The notes below the pieces were generated by a model. It was not told the DNA's origin, ran no database searches, and worked only from the letters and a program-made list of their open reading frames with translations. Shown here piece after piece: positions 1 through 7,173 of a stretch of 34,795 nucleotides of DNA. The position numbers and the translations under genes were made by a program. Numbering within the stretch: the stretch's first letter is position 1; each line of letters starts with the position of its first letter. The stretch spans positions 1-34,795 of the forward strand of contig JAJYSJ010000027.1 in the NCBI GenBank assembly GCA_021793645.1. The letters are read 5' to 3'. This DNA comes from Bacillota bacterium. GTDB taxonomy: Bacteria > Bacillota > Sulfobacillia > JAJZYS01 > JAJYTV01.

Positions 1-57
1 CTCTACCTCACCCTTGCGAAGCAAATCCAGAAGTTCCATGCTCAACGTGTCAGCCAT
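1..57 (-). CDS. Transposase N-terminus, IS256-like (partial at window edge)
   Basis: Nineteen codons run off the left edge. The ATG at 57 has a good ribosome binding site (AAAGGAGA, about 8 bases upstream), so this is a real gene start. The peptide begins MADTLSMELLDLLRKGEVE. That pattern of a short polar start followed by a leucine-rich LLDLLRKG helix resembles the first residues of IS256 (mutator-type) DDE transposases, which catalyse cut-and-paste or copy-out transposition. The catalytic part lies outside the window, so the family call rests on the N-terminus only. A different IS family or an unrelated gene cannot be excluded. Confidence 0.5.
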   Translation of the reverse strand, partial: MADTLSMELLDLLRKGEVE

Positions 58-230
58 CGATGGGTCTCCTTTGCAATGCGACTTTGTCAGGGTCCTCATT
101 GCAGGGAACCTCTCGGTGGCTGTCGCTGTCAATGCCGGCTTCTCTCCGATGGGGTACGTACCCCACACCGGCACCTCCGGCCGTCCAGCCCCGAGCCCCC
201 GAATTTACACCTCCTACTGAGACTCTAGCG
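58..230. mobile_element. Probable IS left-end region upstream of the transposase
   Basis: This non-coding stretch lies between the transposase start and the first R1 repeat. Around 200-215 it contains GAATTTACACC, whose reverse complement GGTGTAAATTC resembles the outer tip of some IS256-type elements. The other end of the element is outside the window, so the inverted repeat cannot be paired and no target duplication can be shown. The outer boundary is a guess. Confidence 0.3.
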
Positions 231-282
231 CGTTGGGCCAACAGTCGTACTCCGCGTGCTGGCTCCGCTCACGCGCTGCTTG

Positions 283-429
283 ATGGTAGGACTCGCACAG
301 GAGGACTTGTGGGAAGACCCACACATCCTGCGGTCATTGGCTGCCGGGCATAGTGCACAGTTCGGCGTTTCCGCGCTGGTCGAGGTCGGAGGCTGGGTGG
401 AAACCGGTCAGCGGGTGCTGGTCGAATAA
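283..429 (+). pseudogene. Possible C-terminal gene remnant
   Basis: A 48-codon frame ends in TAA at 427-429. Its composition looks protein-like: a hydrophilic helix (EDLWEDPHILRSL) followed by beta-strand-like text ending GGWVETGQRVLVE. There is no convincing ribosome binding site at the ATG, and I do not recognise the family. It sits between an IS end and repeat R1, where gene debris is expected. It may equally be chance. Confidence 0.2.
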
Positions 430-501
430 ACCCATCGCGTTACCGCGGGACGTCCAGCGGGATTGGTCGTGTTCGCAATCCGGTGCCTGGCACGCACTGT
501 T

Positions 502-576
502 CACTATTGACCAAGCGGCATTACGTATCCTAAGCGTTTCTGGCTCGGGGAAGTACGCGCACTTTACACGAAGTAC
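502..576 (+). repeat. R1 dispersed repeat, copy 1
   Basis: This is the best-preserved member of a family of intergenic repeats of about 75 bp. Conserved blocks in order are CATTGG-like (here CTATTG), CGTATCCTAAGCGT, GGCTCGGGGAAGTACGCG and TTTACACGAAGTA. The core AAGTACGCGCACTT is a near-palindrome. The hexamer GAAGTA occurs twice, exactly 20 bases apart. Other copies lie at 15700, 17605, 19055, 20031, 20955, 21842, 23784 and 28118, all in this orientation. Here R1 is followed about 30 bases later by repeat R2. Confidence 0.8.
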
Positions 577-603
577 GGACCCGGTCTTGGCGAACTGCCC
601 GCA

Positions 604-712
604 CCCTGATCCCTCAGGGGCCAGAGGCGAAGAGTGCAGCAGCACCGGACCGGTTTGTGCATTGGGTTCGAGTGCGTCAACCAGACAAGCTGTTGGAGGT
701 AGCTCCTGGTTC
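604..712 (-). repeat. R2 dispersed repeat, copy a
   Basis: About 100 bp matching four other copies (3200, 6935, 13438, 21040). Shared blocks on the plus strand are CCCTCAG, GGTTTG-GCA followed by GAGTGCG, and GACAAGC. Read on the minus strand, the copies carry the frame L-P-x-T-A-C ... A-Q-T-x-x-V-L-L. This copy keeps the frame for about 25 codons, but an indel near the end takes it past the TGA that closes the other copies. It is the most diverged member. Confidence 0.6.
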
Positions 713-744
713 GGCCGGCAGAGGCGGACGACTGGCCGCCTTTT

Positions 745-787
745 CAACAGGAGAGCGCCCGGGGAATGCCCGGGCGCTCTCCTGTTG
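745..787. terminator. Perfect 19-bp inverted repeat, likely terminator of the 817 gene
   Basis: The arms are 745-763 and 769-787, perfectly complementary over 19 bp and GC-rich at the centre, with a 5-base loop (GAATG). The hairpin starts 30 bases beyond the stop of the lipoprotein gene at 817 and is the strongest hairpin seen in the window. Neither flank has a proper T-run, so it may act as a processing or attenuation hairpin rather than a classic Rho-independent terminator. Confidence 0.6.
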
Positions 788-816
788 CAAAGGTCGCCGC
801 CCCGTCTCGGCTGTGC

Positions 817-1944
817 CTACTTGGAGATCTGAATCTCCAGCGTCTTCGTACCCTCGCCAGTGACCACTGCCTGCATCTTGGAATCGACCTGAAAAAGGGC
901 CGCCAGTACAAGCATCTTCCCAGGATCATGCAGGTTTCGGTAGTGCAGCGTGCGGTGCTGCAGAGGGAAGAAGATGTCGAGGCCTGTGGCATCCGACTTC
1001 GGGATGTAGACGACGTAGCCCGGTCCACCGCCGAGTATACGACCGTCGATCATCCAGGACTGCACGTGCCTACCAGGCACCTCTCGCAGGAAGTAGCCGC
1101 TCTGCTGCAGGCCAGTGGACTGGGATCCGAGGCGTATTGCCCATACAGTGCCGTCGTCACCGACGACTAGCGTCCAGTAGAGCGGCACCTCCCCGAGCAT
1201 CGTGAGCGTCGCGTTTGCTCTAGACCAGCGGTACACCGGGACGTTCTCACCGTCGACAGCGCTTAAACCGACCAAGAACAGCGCATCGCTCGGCGAGAGA
1301 AAGGGGCTGCCGCTCGGCATAAAGAACACGCCGCCTGACATGCGCTCTACTCGCAACGCGATCGGCTTGGGTGGAGCGACACGCCGACCCGCGGCGAGAT
1401 CGATCAGTCCGGAATCGATTTCAGTGCTGCCGACAGGGTAGGTCTCGGCGGCAATCCACGCTAGGTCCCCGTTCTTCCCGCCAAAGACGTAGCCCGCCAC
1501 GGTGAACCATTGCCGGGATGTCGGCAAGCGTACGGGAAGGTTGTAGGTCCTGGCCTGTCCGTTCGGGTCGAACAGGATCAACCGGTTGCGCCGCGTCGGG
1601 GTGCCCGGAGGCGCCGGGCAGAGAAACCCGGTCAAGGGACCGTAAATGTCCGTCCCGATCAGCGGCTGAGCGCAACGAAAGACCGTTATCCACCGGCGCG
1701 CGGTCAGCGTCCTGCGCTGCAAGACGTATGGTGCGGTGTCGCTTGCACGCACCATCGTGTTCGGGCCGATCTGATACGTCTGCGACCCGTCAACGAGAAC
1801 ACTTGGGATCTGCATCTGGCTCACCGTGAAGGGACCGACATTGCTCACCTTAACGGACTTTGGCTGCGGGGGCGCACTCTGCGGCGCACCACAAGCTGCG
1901 CACGTGATCCCAGCGCACACCGCCAACGCGAGCAGCCGCTTCAT
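817..1944 (-). CDS. Lipoprotein of unknown function, paralogue of 5561-6691
   Basis: 375 aa. It starts at an ATG with AGGGGAG about 9 bases upstream. The first 19 residues form a lipoprotein signal peptide (KR, hydrophobic stretch, lipobox C-A-A-C), so it should be lipid-anchored outside the membrane. The mature part is rich in short beta strands and has no Asp-box repeats. Recognisable blocks are VGPFTVS near the N-terminus and GGGPGYVVYIPKS about 70 residues before the end. The protein is nearly collinear with the product of 5561-6691. The same two blocks occur in the outer domain of the anti-sigma-like protein at 3579-4775, so all three probably share a fold, possibly a propeller. A strong hairpin follows the stop. 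I do not recognise a named family. Confidence 0.85.
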   Translation of the reverse strand: MKRLLALAVCAGITCAACGAPQSAPPQPKSVKVSNVGPFTVSQMQIPSVLVDGSQTYQIGPNTMVRASDTAPYVLQRRTLTARRWITVFRCAQPLIGTDIYGPLTGFLCPAPPGTPTRRNRLILFDPNGQARTYNLPVRLPTSRQWFTVAGYVFGGKNGDLAWIAAETYPVGSTEIDSGLIDLAAGRRVAPPKPIALRVERMSGGVFFMPSGSPFLSPSDALFLVGLSAVDGENVPVYRWSRANATLTMLGEVPLYWTLVVGDDGTVWAIRLGSQSTGLQQSGYFLREVPGRHVQSWMIDGRILGGGPGYVVYIPKSDATGLDIFFPLQHRTLHYRNLHDPGKMLVLAALFQVDSKMQAVVTGEGTKTLEIQISK

Positions 1945-1997
1945 TCAATCTCACTCCCCTCTTGACAATATGTGGCATCGCCCGGGTCTCCGTCTTG

Positions 1998-2144
1998 ATC
2001 AAGACCGTCGCGTCGGTCGAAGAGGTGATCTCCACCACCGAAGAGGTGGGCGCCTCGGCCGAGCAGATCTCGTCGATGGCAAAGAGCCTCGCGACCATGG
2101 CTCAAGGGCTGCAAGACCAGATCTCCCGCTTCCAGCTGTCCTGA
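1998..2144 (+). pseudogene. Orphan C-terminal tail of a methyl-accepting chemotaxis protein
   Basis: About 48 codons ending in TGA read as the extreme C-terminus of a chemoreceptor: EEVISTTEEVGASAEQ followed by ISSMAKSLATMAQGLQ and a final F-Q-L-S. The heptad-like E-E/A-S-A pattern and the LA-x-MA-x-x-LQ ending are typical of the receptor coiled-coil tail. No receptor body, ligand domain or membrane segment lies upstream; instead the fragment abuts the start region of the lipoprotein at 817-1944. It is a relic, on the opposite strand to its neighbours, and marks a rearrangement point. Confidence 0.6.
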
Positions 2145-2171
2145 TCCGCGTCGCGGGGGGCGGGCGCAGGG

Positions 2172-3038
2172 CTAACTCGCCGTGTGCACCTCGTACAAGG
2201 CCGCGTGCCACAGCCGCAGGCCGGGATCGATCAGGAGAGTTTGTGCCGGACCGCTCACGCCGCAGCGCGGCACCTCGGAGAAGTCGAAGTCGCCCTGGCC
2301 CGTGGCGAAGCGGAGATTCGCCCTCCCGCTTCCGCAGCCGCCGTGACCGACGCTGCTCAGTAGCGGCAGGCTGTTCGCGATCCAGCGAAGCCGCGCAATC
2401 TCCCCCGCGTCGGTGATCGTGACGATCCGGTCGGCCCCGTCGCCGATCTGGACGACCACCTCAACCCATCCCACGTCCCACGGGACGAGGCTCGCCGTCG
2501 ACCTTGGCGGAACGATGATGCGCTCCATCGCGATCGAGTAGCGCAGTCTGCCGCCGCCCTGCACGCCTGTCGACAGCACGATGAGCGCGTTCTGCCCATG
2601 CTGGAAGGACCAGAACGGTCGGCAGCCCTGCTTCGGGCTGCACGTCTCGCCCGAGCCCGCGCTCGTGTAGCCGAGCGCCTTCAGGCGCGGCGCATAGTAG
2701 GCGTAGACTTCATCCGGCGTGCGGGCGGTGCGGTAGGTATGCACTTGCATGTGCAGGTAGAACGAGCCCAGCGTCTCCTGCGGCGCCAGCGACGTCGGCG
2801 TGCGCTGCGCGCCGGGGGGCGGCGGCACGGGGATCGACGCGCCCGCCGCAGAGGGCGTCCCGAATCCCGTGGTAAAGGGAGGCGCCGCCACCTGGGGGGC
2901 GACCCCTTTCCTCACCGCCGCGCCGGTGAACGCGAACACGAGCAGCGCCAAGAGCGCCGCGAGCGTGGGTGCTGTCCGTACGGTGTCCCTACCCTCTCCA
3001 CCGCGATCCGAGGACGGATTCCCGGTCGGCGGCATCAT
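2172..3038 (-). CDS. Membrane-anchored extracytoplasmic protein of unknown function
   Basis: 288 aa from the ATG at 3038, which has GGGGAGG nine bases upstream. The N-terminal 20 residues are polar. They are followed by one hydrophobic segment (TLAALLALLVFAFTGAAV), then a Pro/Ala/Thr-rich linker and a globular part. The globular region has a helix-strand section containing TPDEVYAYYAPRLKALGY, typical of a small domain found in exported proteins, and a C-terminal section with cysteines (GGCGSG, PRCG) that could form disulfides outside the cell. Two further cysteines lie near the middle. I do not recognise a named family. A fragment of the leader of this gene reappears at 6775-6880 without the gene, so a copy appears to have been deleted there. 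Confidence 0.75.
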   Translation of the reverse strand: MMPPTGNPSSDRGGEGRDTVRTAPTLAALLALLVFAFTGAAVRKGVAPQVAAPPFTTGFGTPSAAGASIPVPPPPGAQRTPTSLAPQETLGSFYLHMQVHTYRTARTPDEVYAYYAPRLKALGYTSAGSGETCSPKQGCRPFWSFQHGQNALIVLSTGVQGGGRLRYSIAMERIIVPPRSTASLVPWDVGWVEVVVQIGDGADRIVTITDAGEIARLRWIANSLPLLSSVGHGGCGSGRANLRFATGQGDFDFSEVPRCGVSGPAQTLLIDPGLRLWHAALYEVHTAS

Positions 3039-3199
3039 GGGCAACCGCCTCCCCTGTGCGGGAGGTCTTCGCTCCTGGCTGCCCAGATCCTGTCAATGCC
3101 TGTGCTCGTGTGTCATGTGAGGCACCGAGACGACTGTCGTGGCTAGGAGAGCTGCGCCGAATGCTGTGCTCCGGTAGAAGCGCGGGATGTCCCAGGCGA

Positions 3200-3308
3200 G
3201 GAGGCTTGTCCCTCAGTGGCGTAGGGCTGGGAGTCCAAGTACCACCTCAACGGTTTGCGCACTATTGGCTTGGAGTGCGCCAGGAGGACAAGCAGTCTTT
3301 GGCAGACT
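3200..3308 (-). repeat. R2 dispersed repeat, copy b
   Basis: R2 copy lying in the 3045-3578 gap. On the minus strand it reads S-L-P-K-T-A-C-P at 3308 and continues in frame through AQTVEVVLGLPAL to a TGA at 3213-3215, the same position as in copies c, d and e. It also carries the GCGCAC...GTGCGC inverted repeat. The rest of the gap (3045-3199 and 3309-3508) shows no gene that I can support. Confidence 0.7.
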
Positions 3309-3508
3309 CTGGGTCCACTGGCAAGCGGCGTAGCGCACGGGTCGTGCTGAAGGACGAAGCCGTGTTCCAAGCGATTCTTGGCCTGCAGGGCGCGGGACAT
3401 CTCATGGTGGCGTTTTTCCCGGCTACCGTGGTGAACGAGAATCTGCGCCAGGACGGGTGCTCGGCACGCCTGCCAACCACTACGAGACTTGATCCGAAAG
3501 GTACCAGT

Positions 3509-3535
3509 AAGCGGCGCTGCCAGTTGGTGCCGCTT
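3509..3535. terminator. Hairpin downstream of the sigma/anti-sigma operon
   Basis: Arms AAGCGGC (3509-3515) and GCCGCTT (3529-3535) are perfectly complementary, with a short inner CCA/TGG pairing. The hairpin lies 44 bases past the stop of the 3579 gene, at the expected end of the operon 4759/3579. There is no T-run, so terminator activity is uncertain. Confidence 0.35.
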
Positions 3536-3578
3536 CGCCTATCGTGTCGCTCGGTTTCCCACATCGGGGTTTCGCTTG

Positions 3579-4775
3579 CTACCCTCCAGATACGGTTAGC
3601 ACCTGCCACCTGCCGTGGGGGGCCGGGAAGACGAAACCGTGCGGCATCGTGAAGACGTCACCCGCGTCGCCTTCCCCAACGGTGATGGTCTTCGAGCCGC
3701 CGGGTGTGGCCAGCTTTAGGCGAATCGAGCTGTTCTCCACGTAAATGACATAACCTGGGCCCGTGGAGAGCACATTTATCGACGGTGACGAGTGGTTGAT
3801 GCCTGAATTCCACACGCGGATCGTCATCGCTCCGGCGTTCGGCGTAAGGGAGCCTCCCTTCTTAGACACCCAGATCGCGCCGTTCGCGTCGATGCCGGAC
3901 GAGAGAGAAGGAAGGTGGGCGACGAGCGTGGCCGTGAGACCGTCGATGCGGTAGAGGTCTGTGGGCGCAAGAGACGGGTAGTTGTACTTTTGCACGTAAA
4001 GGGTCCCGTCAGGTGAGAAGAGGGGCCCCCAGCCTCCGTCGGACATGACGGATAGGAGGCGCCCCCTCACCCCGGTTTGGAGATTGACGGATCCCTGCGC
4101 GAAGAGGGGGCCGTTCTCATAGGCGCTGGCAAAGAAGTAAGCCCATCCTTGAGAGACGTACGTCGTCGCGATTGGCACCGACCCTCCCGTCCAGAGGGTC
4201 CAGGTTGCACCGGTCTTCGGGTCGGCCAAAATCCCCTCCGGCTTCCCACCCGAGGCGACGCACTCGACGAAGAGGTACTGCCCGCCGACCGGGCTCACCT
4301 GTCCCTGCGTGGCGCAGGGGAGGTTGGCCACGACCTCTGTGTGGCCATTCGAGTTCTGCACGAGGTCGTTCGGAGTGGATTTCGGCACGTAGTAAATGGC
4401 CGACTGCCCAACCCCGAAGGACTGCCAGCCGGGGTCTCGCGGATTGTACACTTTCGGCAGCAGGTGTGTGGACACAGTAAAGCTCCCGACCTTCCACACC
4501 TGTGTCGAGTGCTTGTTCCGGGTGGTTGGGGACGGCTGATGGCCGAGTGAATGCAGTAGGGGCGCACCGGCCAACAGCAACACAACGAGCACCGCGGCCG
4601 CAGCGGGCCAAGCCCAGTAGCGCCCCGCCCGCGGCACGTTTCCGGGCCGAGCATTCCGGCGCTGCCGCCAGAGGTCACGGTCGAACTTGACGGAGTCGTC
4701 CAAGCCAGGCAGACCGATCCGGCGAAACTCGTCTCTCCACTGTTCTTCTTCGGAGCCCTCACGATGTGGCGCCAC
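3579..4775 (-). CDS. Anti-sigma-factor-like membrane protein with an extracytoplasmic sensor domain
   Basis: 398 aa from the GTG at 4775. This start has GGAG just upstream and overlaps the sigma gene's stop by 17 bases, which suggests translational coupling; an earlier GTG at 4799 lacks a ribosome binding site. The layout is about 50 cytoplasmic residues rich in charge (EEEQWRDEFRRIGLPGLDD), one transmembrane helix (WPAAAAVLVVLLLAGAPLL), and about 310 residues outside. That layout and the sigma gene immediately upstream are what define anti-sigma factors of ECF sigmas; no zinc-binding HxxxCxxC motif is visible. The outer domain shares the VGSFTVS block and the STGPGYVIYVENS block with the lipoproteins at 817 and 5561. 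Role inferred: binds and silences the sigma until the outer domain senses a signal. Confidence 0.75.
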   Translation of the reverse strand: MAPHREGSEEEQWRDEFRRIGLPGLDDSVKFDRDLWRQRRNARPGNVPRAGRYWAWPAAAAVLVVLLLAGAPLLHSLGHQPSPTTRNKHSTQVWKVGSFTVSTHLLPKVYNPRDPGWQSFGVGQSAIYYVPKSTPNDLVQNSNGHTEVVANLPCATQGQVSPVGGQYLFVECVASGGKPEGILADPKTGATWTLWTGGSVPIATTYVSQGWAYFFASAYENGPLFAQGSVNLQTGVRGRLLSVMSDGGWGPLFSPDGTLYVQKYNYPSLAPTDLYRIDGLTATLVAHLPSLSSGIDANGAIWVSKKGGSLTPNAGAMTIRVWNSGINHSSPSINVLSTGPGYVIYVENSSIRLKLATPGGSKTITVGEGDAGDVFTMPHGFVFPAPHGRWQVLTVSGG

Positions 4776-5256
4776 TTGTCTCCACCTCCCACTGCGCACG
4801 AAAACGGTCCCTTGCCCTTCGAAGGCGCGTGCGCACGGCCTCTGGACTCAGGTGCAGGGCCTTCGCGGTCTCTGCGATCGAAAGGTCCTCGTAGTAGGCC
4901 AACCACAGGCACTCGCGATCGCGGGGACGCAGGTGGTTCATCACCTCGTGCACCGCCAGCACGTCTGTGCCGTCATGCAGCCCCGAACTCAGGTCTGGTG
5001 GCTCGACCGACGGAGCAGCCTTATGCTGTTTGCGCAACATGTCCACGCAGAGATGGTGCGCGACCTGGTAGAGCCAGCCGGGAGAGATATGGGCTTCTGG
5101 ACGGCTACTGTGTGTGGTGAACAGGCGCAGGAACGTCTCCTGTGCCACGTCCTGCGCGGCCTGCCAGTCGCGCGTGTACGTAAAGGCGAACTGGGTAATT
5201 CGATCGCCGTGCGAGGTGATCCAACCTTCGAGCCATTCTTCCGAAAGGCCCTCCAC
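4759..5256 (-). CDS. RNA polymerase sigma factor, ECF subfamily
   Basis: 165 aa. I place the start at the GTG at 5256 because AAGGAGGG lies exactly seven bases upstream; longer in-frame extensions have no ribosome binding site. Region 2 (about residues 10-75) contains DVAQETFLRLF and the promoter-melting text WLYQVAHHLCVDMLRK. Region 4 (about 105-160) contains LRPRDRECLWLAYYEDLS followed by the helix-turn-helix ETAKALHLSPEAVRTRLRRA. It directs RNA polymerase to a small regulon and is co-transcribed with the overlapping anti-sigma-like gene. An ECF-type promoter motif sits 50-80 bases upstream, which suggests autoregulation. Confidence 0.9.
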   Translation of the reverse strand: MEGLSEEWLEGWITSHGDRITQFAFTYTRDWQAAQDVAQETFLRLFTTHSSRPEAHISPGWLYQVAHHLCVDMLRKQHKAAPSVEPPDLSSGLHDGTDVLAVHEVMNHLRPRDRECLWLAYYEDLSIAETAKALHLSPEAVRTRLRRARDRFRAQWEVETSGATS

Positions 5257-5307
5257 GTCCCACCCTCCTTCAGACACCCAGGACCAGACAGGCGCTTTTG
5301 TTTTCTT

Positions 5308-5334
5308 AACGGTGCACGAGCCCGCAACGTGACA
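5308..5334 (-). promoter_or_regulatory. Candidate ECF-type promoter for the sigma/anti-sigma operon
   Basis: On the minus strand, TGTCACG, sixteen bases, then CGTT. The spacing and text resemble the TGTCACA-N16-CGTC promoters known for ECF41-type sigma factors. The motif is about 52 bases upstream of the preferred GTG start. Related motifs (TGTCAGG, sixteen bases, CG) lie upstream of the second sigma gene and of the Asp-box gene at 26849. This is a prediction from pattern only. Confidence 0.4.
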
Positions 5335-5560
5335 GGTGCCATCTGCCCAAATGCGCAAATTGGCTCAGGCTCCGGCAGCCCGAACGTAGGCCTGCGCCCC
5401 CGCTTCGGCTGGGTTGGTCGAAGACCGTACCTGAAGTGTCGCAGCCGTCCCAAAGAAAAAGCGGAAGTACCTGGGGATCGTGCAACCCGCACAGCAAGAA
5501 GGGCACCGATCTTCCAGCCCTATTCCCATTGCAGCAGAAACCAGACCATCACGGCGCTGC

Positions 5561-6691
5561 CTACCGGGAGATCTGGATCTCCAGCACCTTCGCGCCCTCG
5601 CCGGTGACCACTGCCTGCATCTTGGCGTCGACCTGCCAAAGGACCGCGAGTCGAAGTATCTTCCCCGGATCGTTCAGGTTCCGGTAGCGCAGCGTACGGT
5701 GCTGAAGTGGGAAGAAGATGTCCAGGCTTGTGGGATTCGAATTCGGGACGTAGACGACGTAGCCCGGTCCACCGCCGAGGACCTGACCGTCGATCTTCCA
5801 GGACTGTACGCGCCCGCCACCCGGAACCTCCCGCAGAAAATAGACGCTCTGCTGCGATCCGGGGGACGGGAAGGCCGGCCGTATCGCCCATAGAGTGCCG
5901 TCATCACCGACGCCCAAGGTCTCGTAGAGCGGCACCTCACCGAGTGGCGTGAGCTTAGCGTCTACTTTGGACCATCGGCACACTGGGACGTTCTCACCCT
6001 CACTAGCACTCGAACCCACCAAGAATAGCGCGTCGCTCGGCGAGAGATAGGGCATGCCGCTCGGCATCTGGAAGAAGCCGCTCCACGTCTGCCGCATGTC
6101 CAACGTAATCGACGCGGGTGCCGCTTTGCTCTTGCCTGCGGCGAGATCAATCAGCCCCGACCCGAGGTCCGTTTGCCCCACCGGATAGTCCTCCGCTGCA
6201 AGCCATGCGAGGGACCCTTTCTTCCCGCCGAAGACGTAACCCACCACTTGGAGCCATTGCCGCGATGTCGGCAGGCGTACGGGAAGGTTGTAGGTCCTGG
6301 CCTGGCCGGTCGGGTCGAAAAGGATCACCGGGTTGCGCTGGGTCGAAGCGCCCGGAGGCGCGGGGCAGAGAAACCCGGTCAAGGGACCGTAGATATTCGT
6401 CCCGATCGGCGGCTGGGCGCAACGAAAGACCGTCGTCCACCGCCCCGCGGTCAACGTCCTTCGCTGCAAGACGTACGGCGCGCTGTCGCTTGCCCGCACC
6501 ATCGTGTTCGGGCCGATCTGATATGTCTGCGATCCGTTGACGAGAACCCCTGGAATCGCCATCCGGCTCACCCTGAAGGGACCGATCTTGATCGCCTTTA
6601 CTGACTTCGGCTGCGACGGCGCACTCTGCGGCGCACCACAAGCCGCACACGTGATCCCCGCGCACACCGCCAACGCGAGCAACCGCTTCAC
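5561..6691 (-). CDS. Lipoprotein of unknown function, paralogue of 817-1944
   Basis: 376 aa from a GTG at 6691 with GGGGAAG upstream. The signal peptide and lipobox (C-A-A-C) are identical to those of 817-1944, and the two proteins align almost end to end. The strongest divergence is in the middle (around residues 210-250) and in surface-like loops. GGGPGYVVYVPNS near the C-terminus and the ending LEIQIS are retained. No hairpin like the one at 745-787 follows this copy. Together with the R2 copies 3' of both (3200 and 6935), it shows that the segment 817-3308 was duplicated as a block. Confidence 0.85.
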   Translation of the reverse strand: MKRLLALAVCAGITCAACGAPQSAPSQPKSVKAIKIGPFRVSRMAIPGVLVNGSQTYQIGPNTMVRASDSAPYVLQRRTLTAGRWTTVFRCAQPPIGTNIYGPLTGFLCPAPPGASTQRNPVILFDPTGQARTYNLPVRLPTSRQWLQVVGYVFGGKKGSLAWLAAEDYPVGQTDLGSGLIDLAAGKSKAAPASITLDMRQTWSGFFQMPSGMPYLSPSDALFLVGSSASEGENVPVCRWSKVDAKLTPLGEVPLYETLGVGDDGTLWAIRPAFPSPGSQQSVYFLREVPGGGRVQSWKIDGQVLGGGPGYVVYVPNSNPTSLDIFFPLQHRTLRYRNLNDPGKILRLAVLWQVDAKMQAVVTGEGAKVLEIQISR

Positions 6692-6774
6692 TCGATCTCA
6701 CTTCCCCAACGGATGTCACGGCCAGCCAGAGTAGCACCACTTGCAGCCCGGCGGTACGTGCTGTCTGTGCGTTA

Positions 6775-6880
6775 CGCCTGCCGTCGCGAGTCGCGACCCG
6801 AGGACGGGCTGCGGGTAGTGGCTCAGTTGGTGACCGCTCCGCGGGAGGTCTTCGCGCCCGGCTGCCGCGATCCTGTGCTG
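6775..6880 (-). repeat. Relic of a duplicated leader (copy of 2998-3096)
   Basis: The block CGGGAGGTCTTCG followed by GGCTGCC and GATCCTGT matches the upstream region of the gene at 2172-3038, and CCGAGGACGG matches too. The membrane-anchored gene itself is missing here: the leader runs straight into the start of the 5561-6691 lipoprotein. I read this as one arm of a duplication from which the gene was deleted. The wider gap 6692-7173 contains this relic and R2 copy c, and no intact gene. Confidence 0.5.
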
Positions 6881-6934
6881 TTGCGGCCACGACTGCGCTG
6901 CGTGCCGCCGAAATAGCCCAAGAGTCAGTGCAGA

Positions 6935-7045
6935 AGGCCTGTCCGTCAGTCGCTTAGACCAGGGAGCGCAAGCACCACCTCAGCGGTTTGCACACCATGG
7001 ACTTGGAGTGCGCAAAGGGGACAAGCCGTCTTCGGTAGCCCCTGC
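6935..7045 (-). repeat. R2 dispersed repeat, copy c
   Basis: R2 copy that on the minus strand reads LPKTACPLCALQ, then VQTAEVVLALPGL to a TGA at 6946-6948. The frame is open back to an ATG at 7164 (72 codons), only nine bases after the acetyltransferase stop at 7174. A near-equal frame (71 codons, also starting MGTSAR) follows the second acetyltransferase copy at 21260. Neither ATG has a ribosome binding site. The TTTGC-CAC...GTGCGCAAA inverted repeat is well kept here. Confidence 0.65.
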
Positions 7046-7173
7046 GCGAAGGAGGCGCACTCTGGTAACGCGCCTGCAACCGATGTCCGGGGCCCTCGGC
7101 ATGCGCTGTCCGCGTCGGGTAGTCCTTCCGTGACCTGGGCGCCGGCACGAGCACTGGTGCCCACGTGGCGGAT

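Noticed and set aside
6946-7164. A genuine 72-aa gene after the acetyltransferase (also 21045-21260)
   Set aside because: The two frames are similar and both open, but neither start has a ribosome binding site and the N-terminal halves are poorly conserved. Treated as part of repeat R2.
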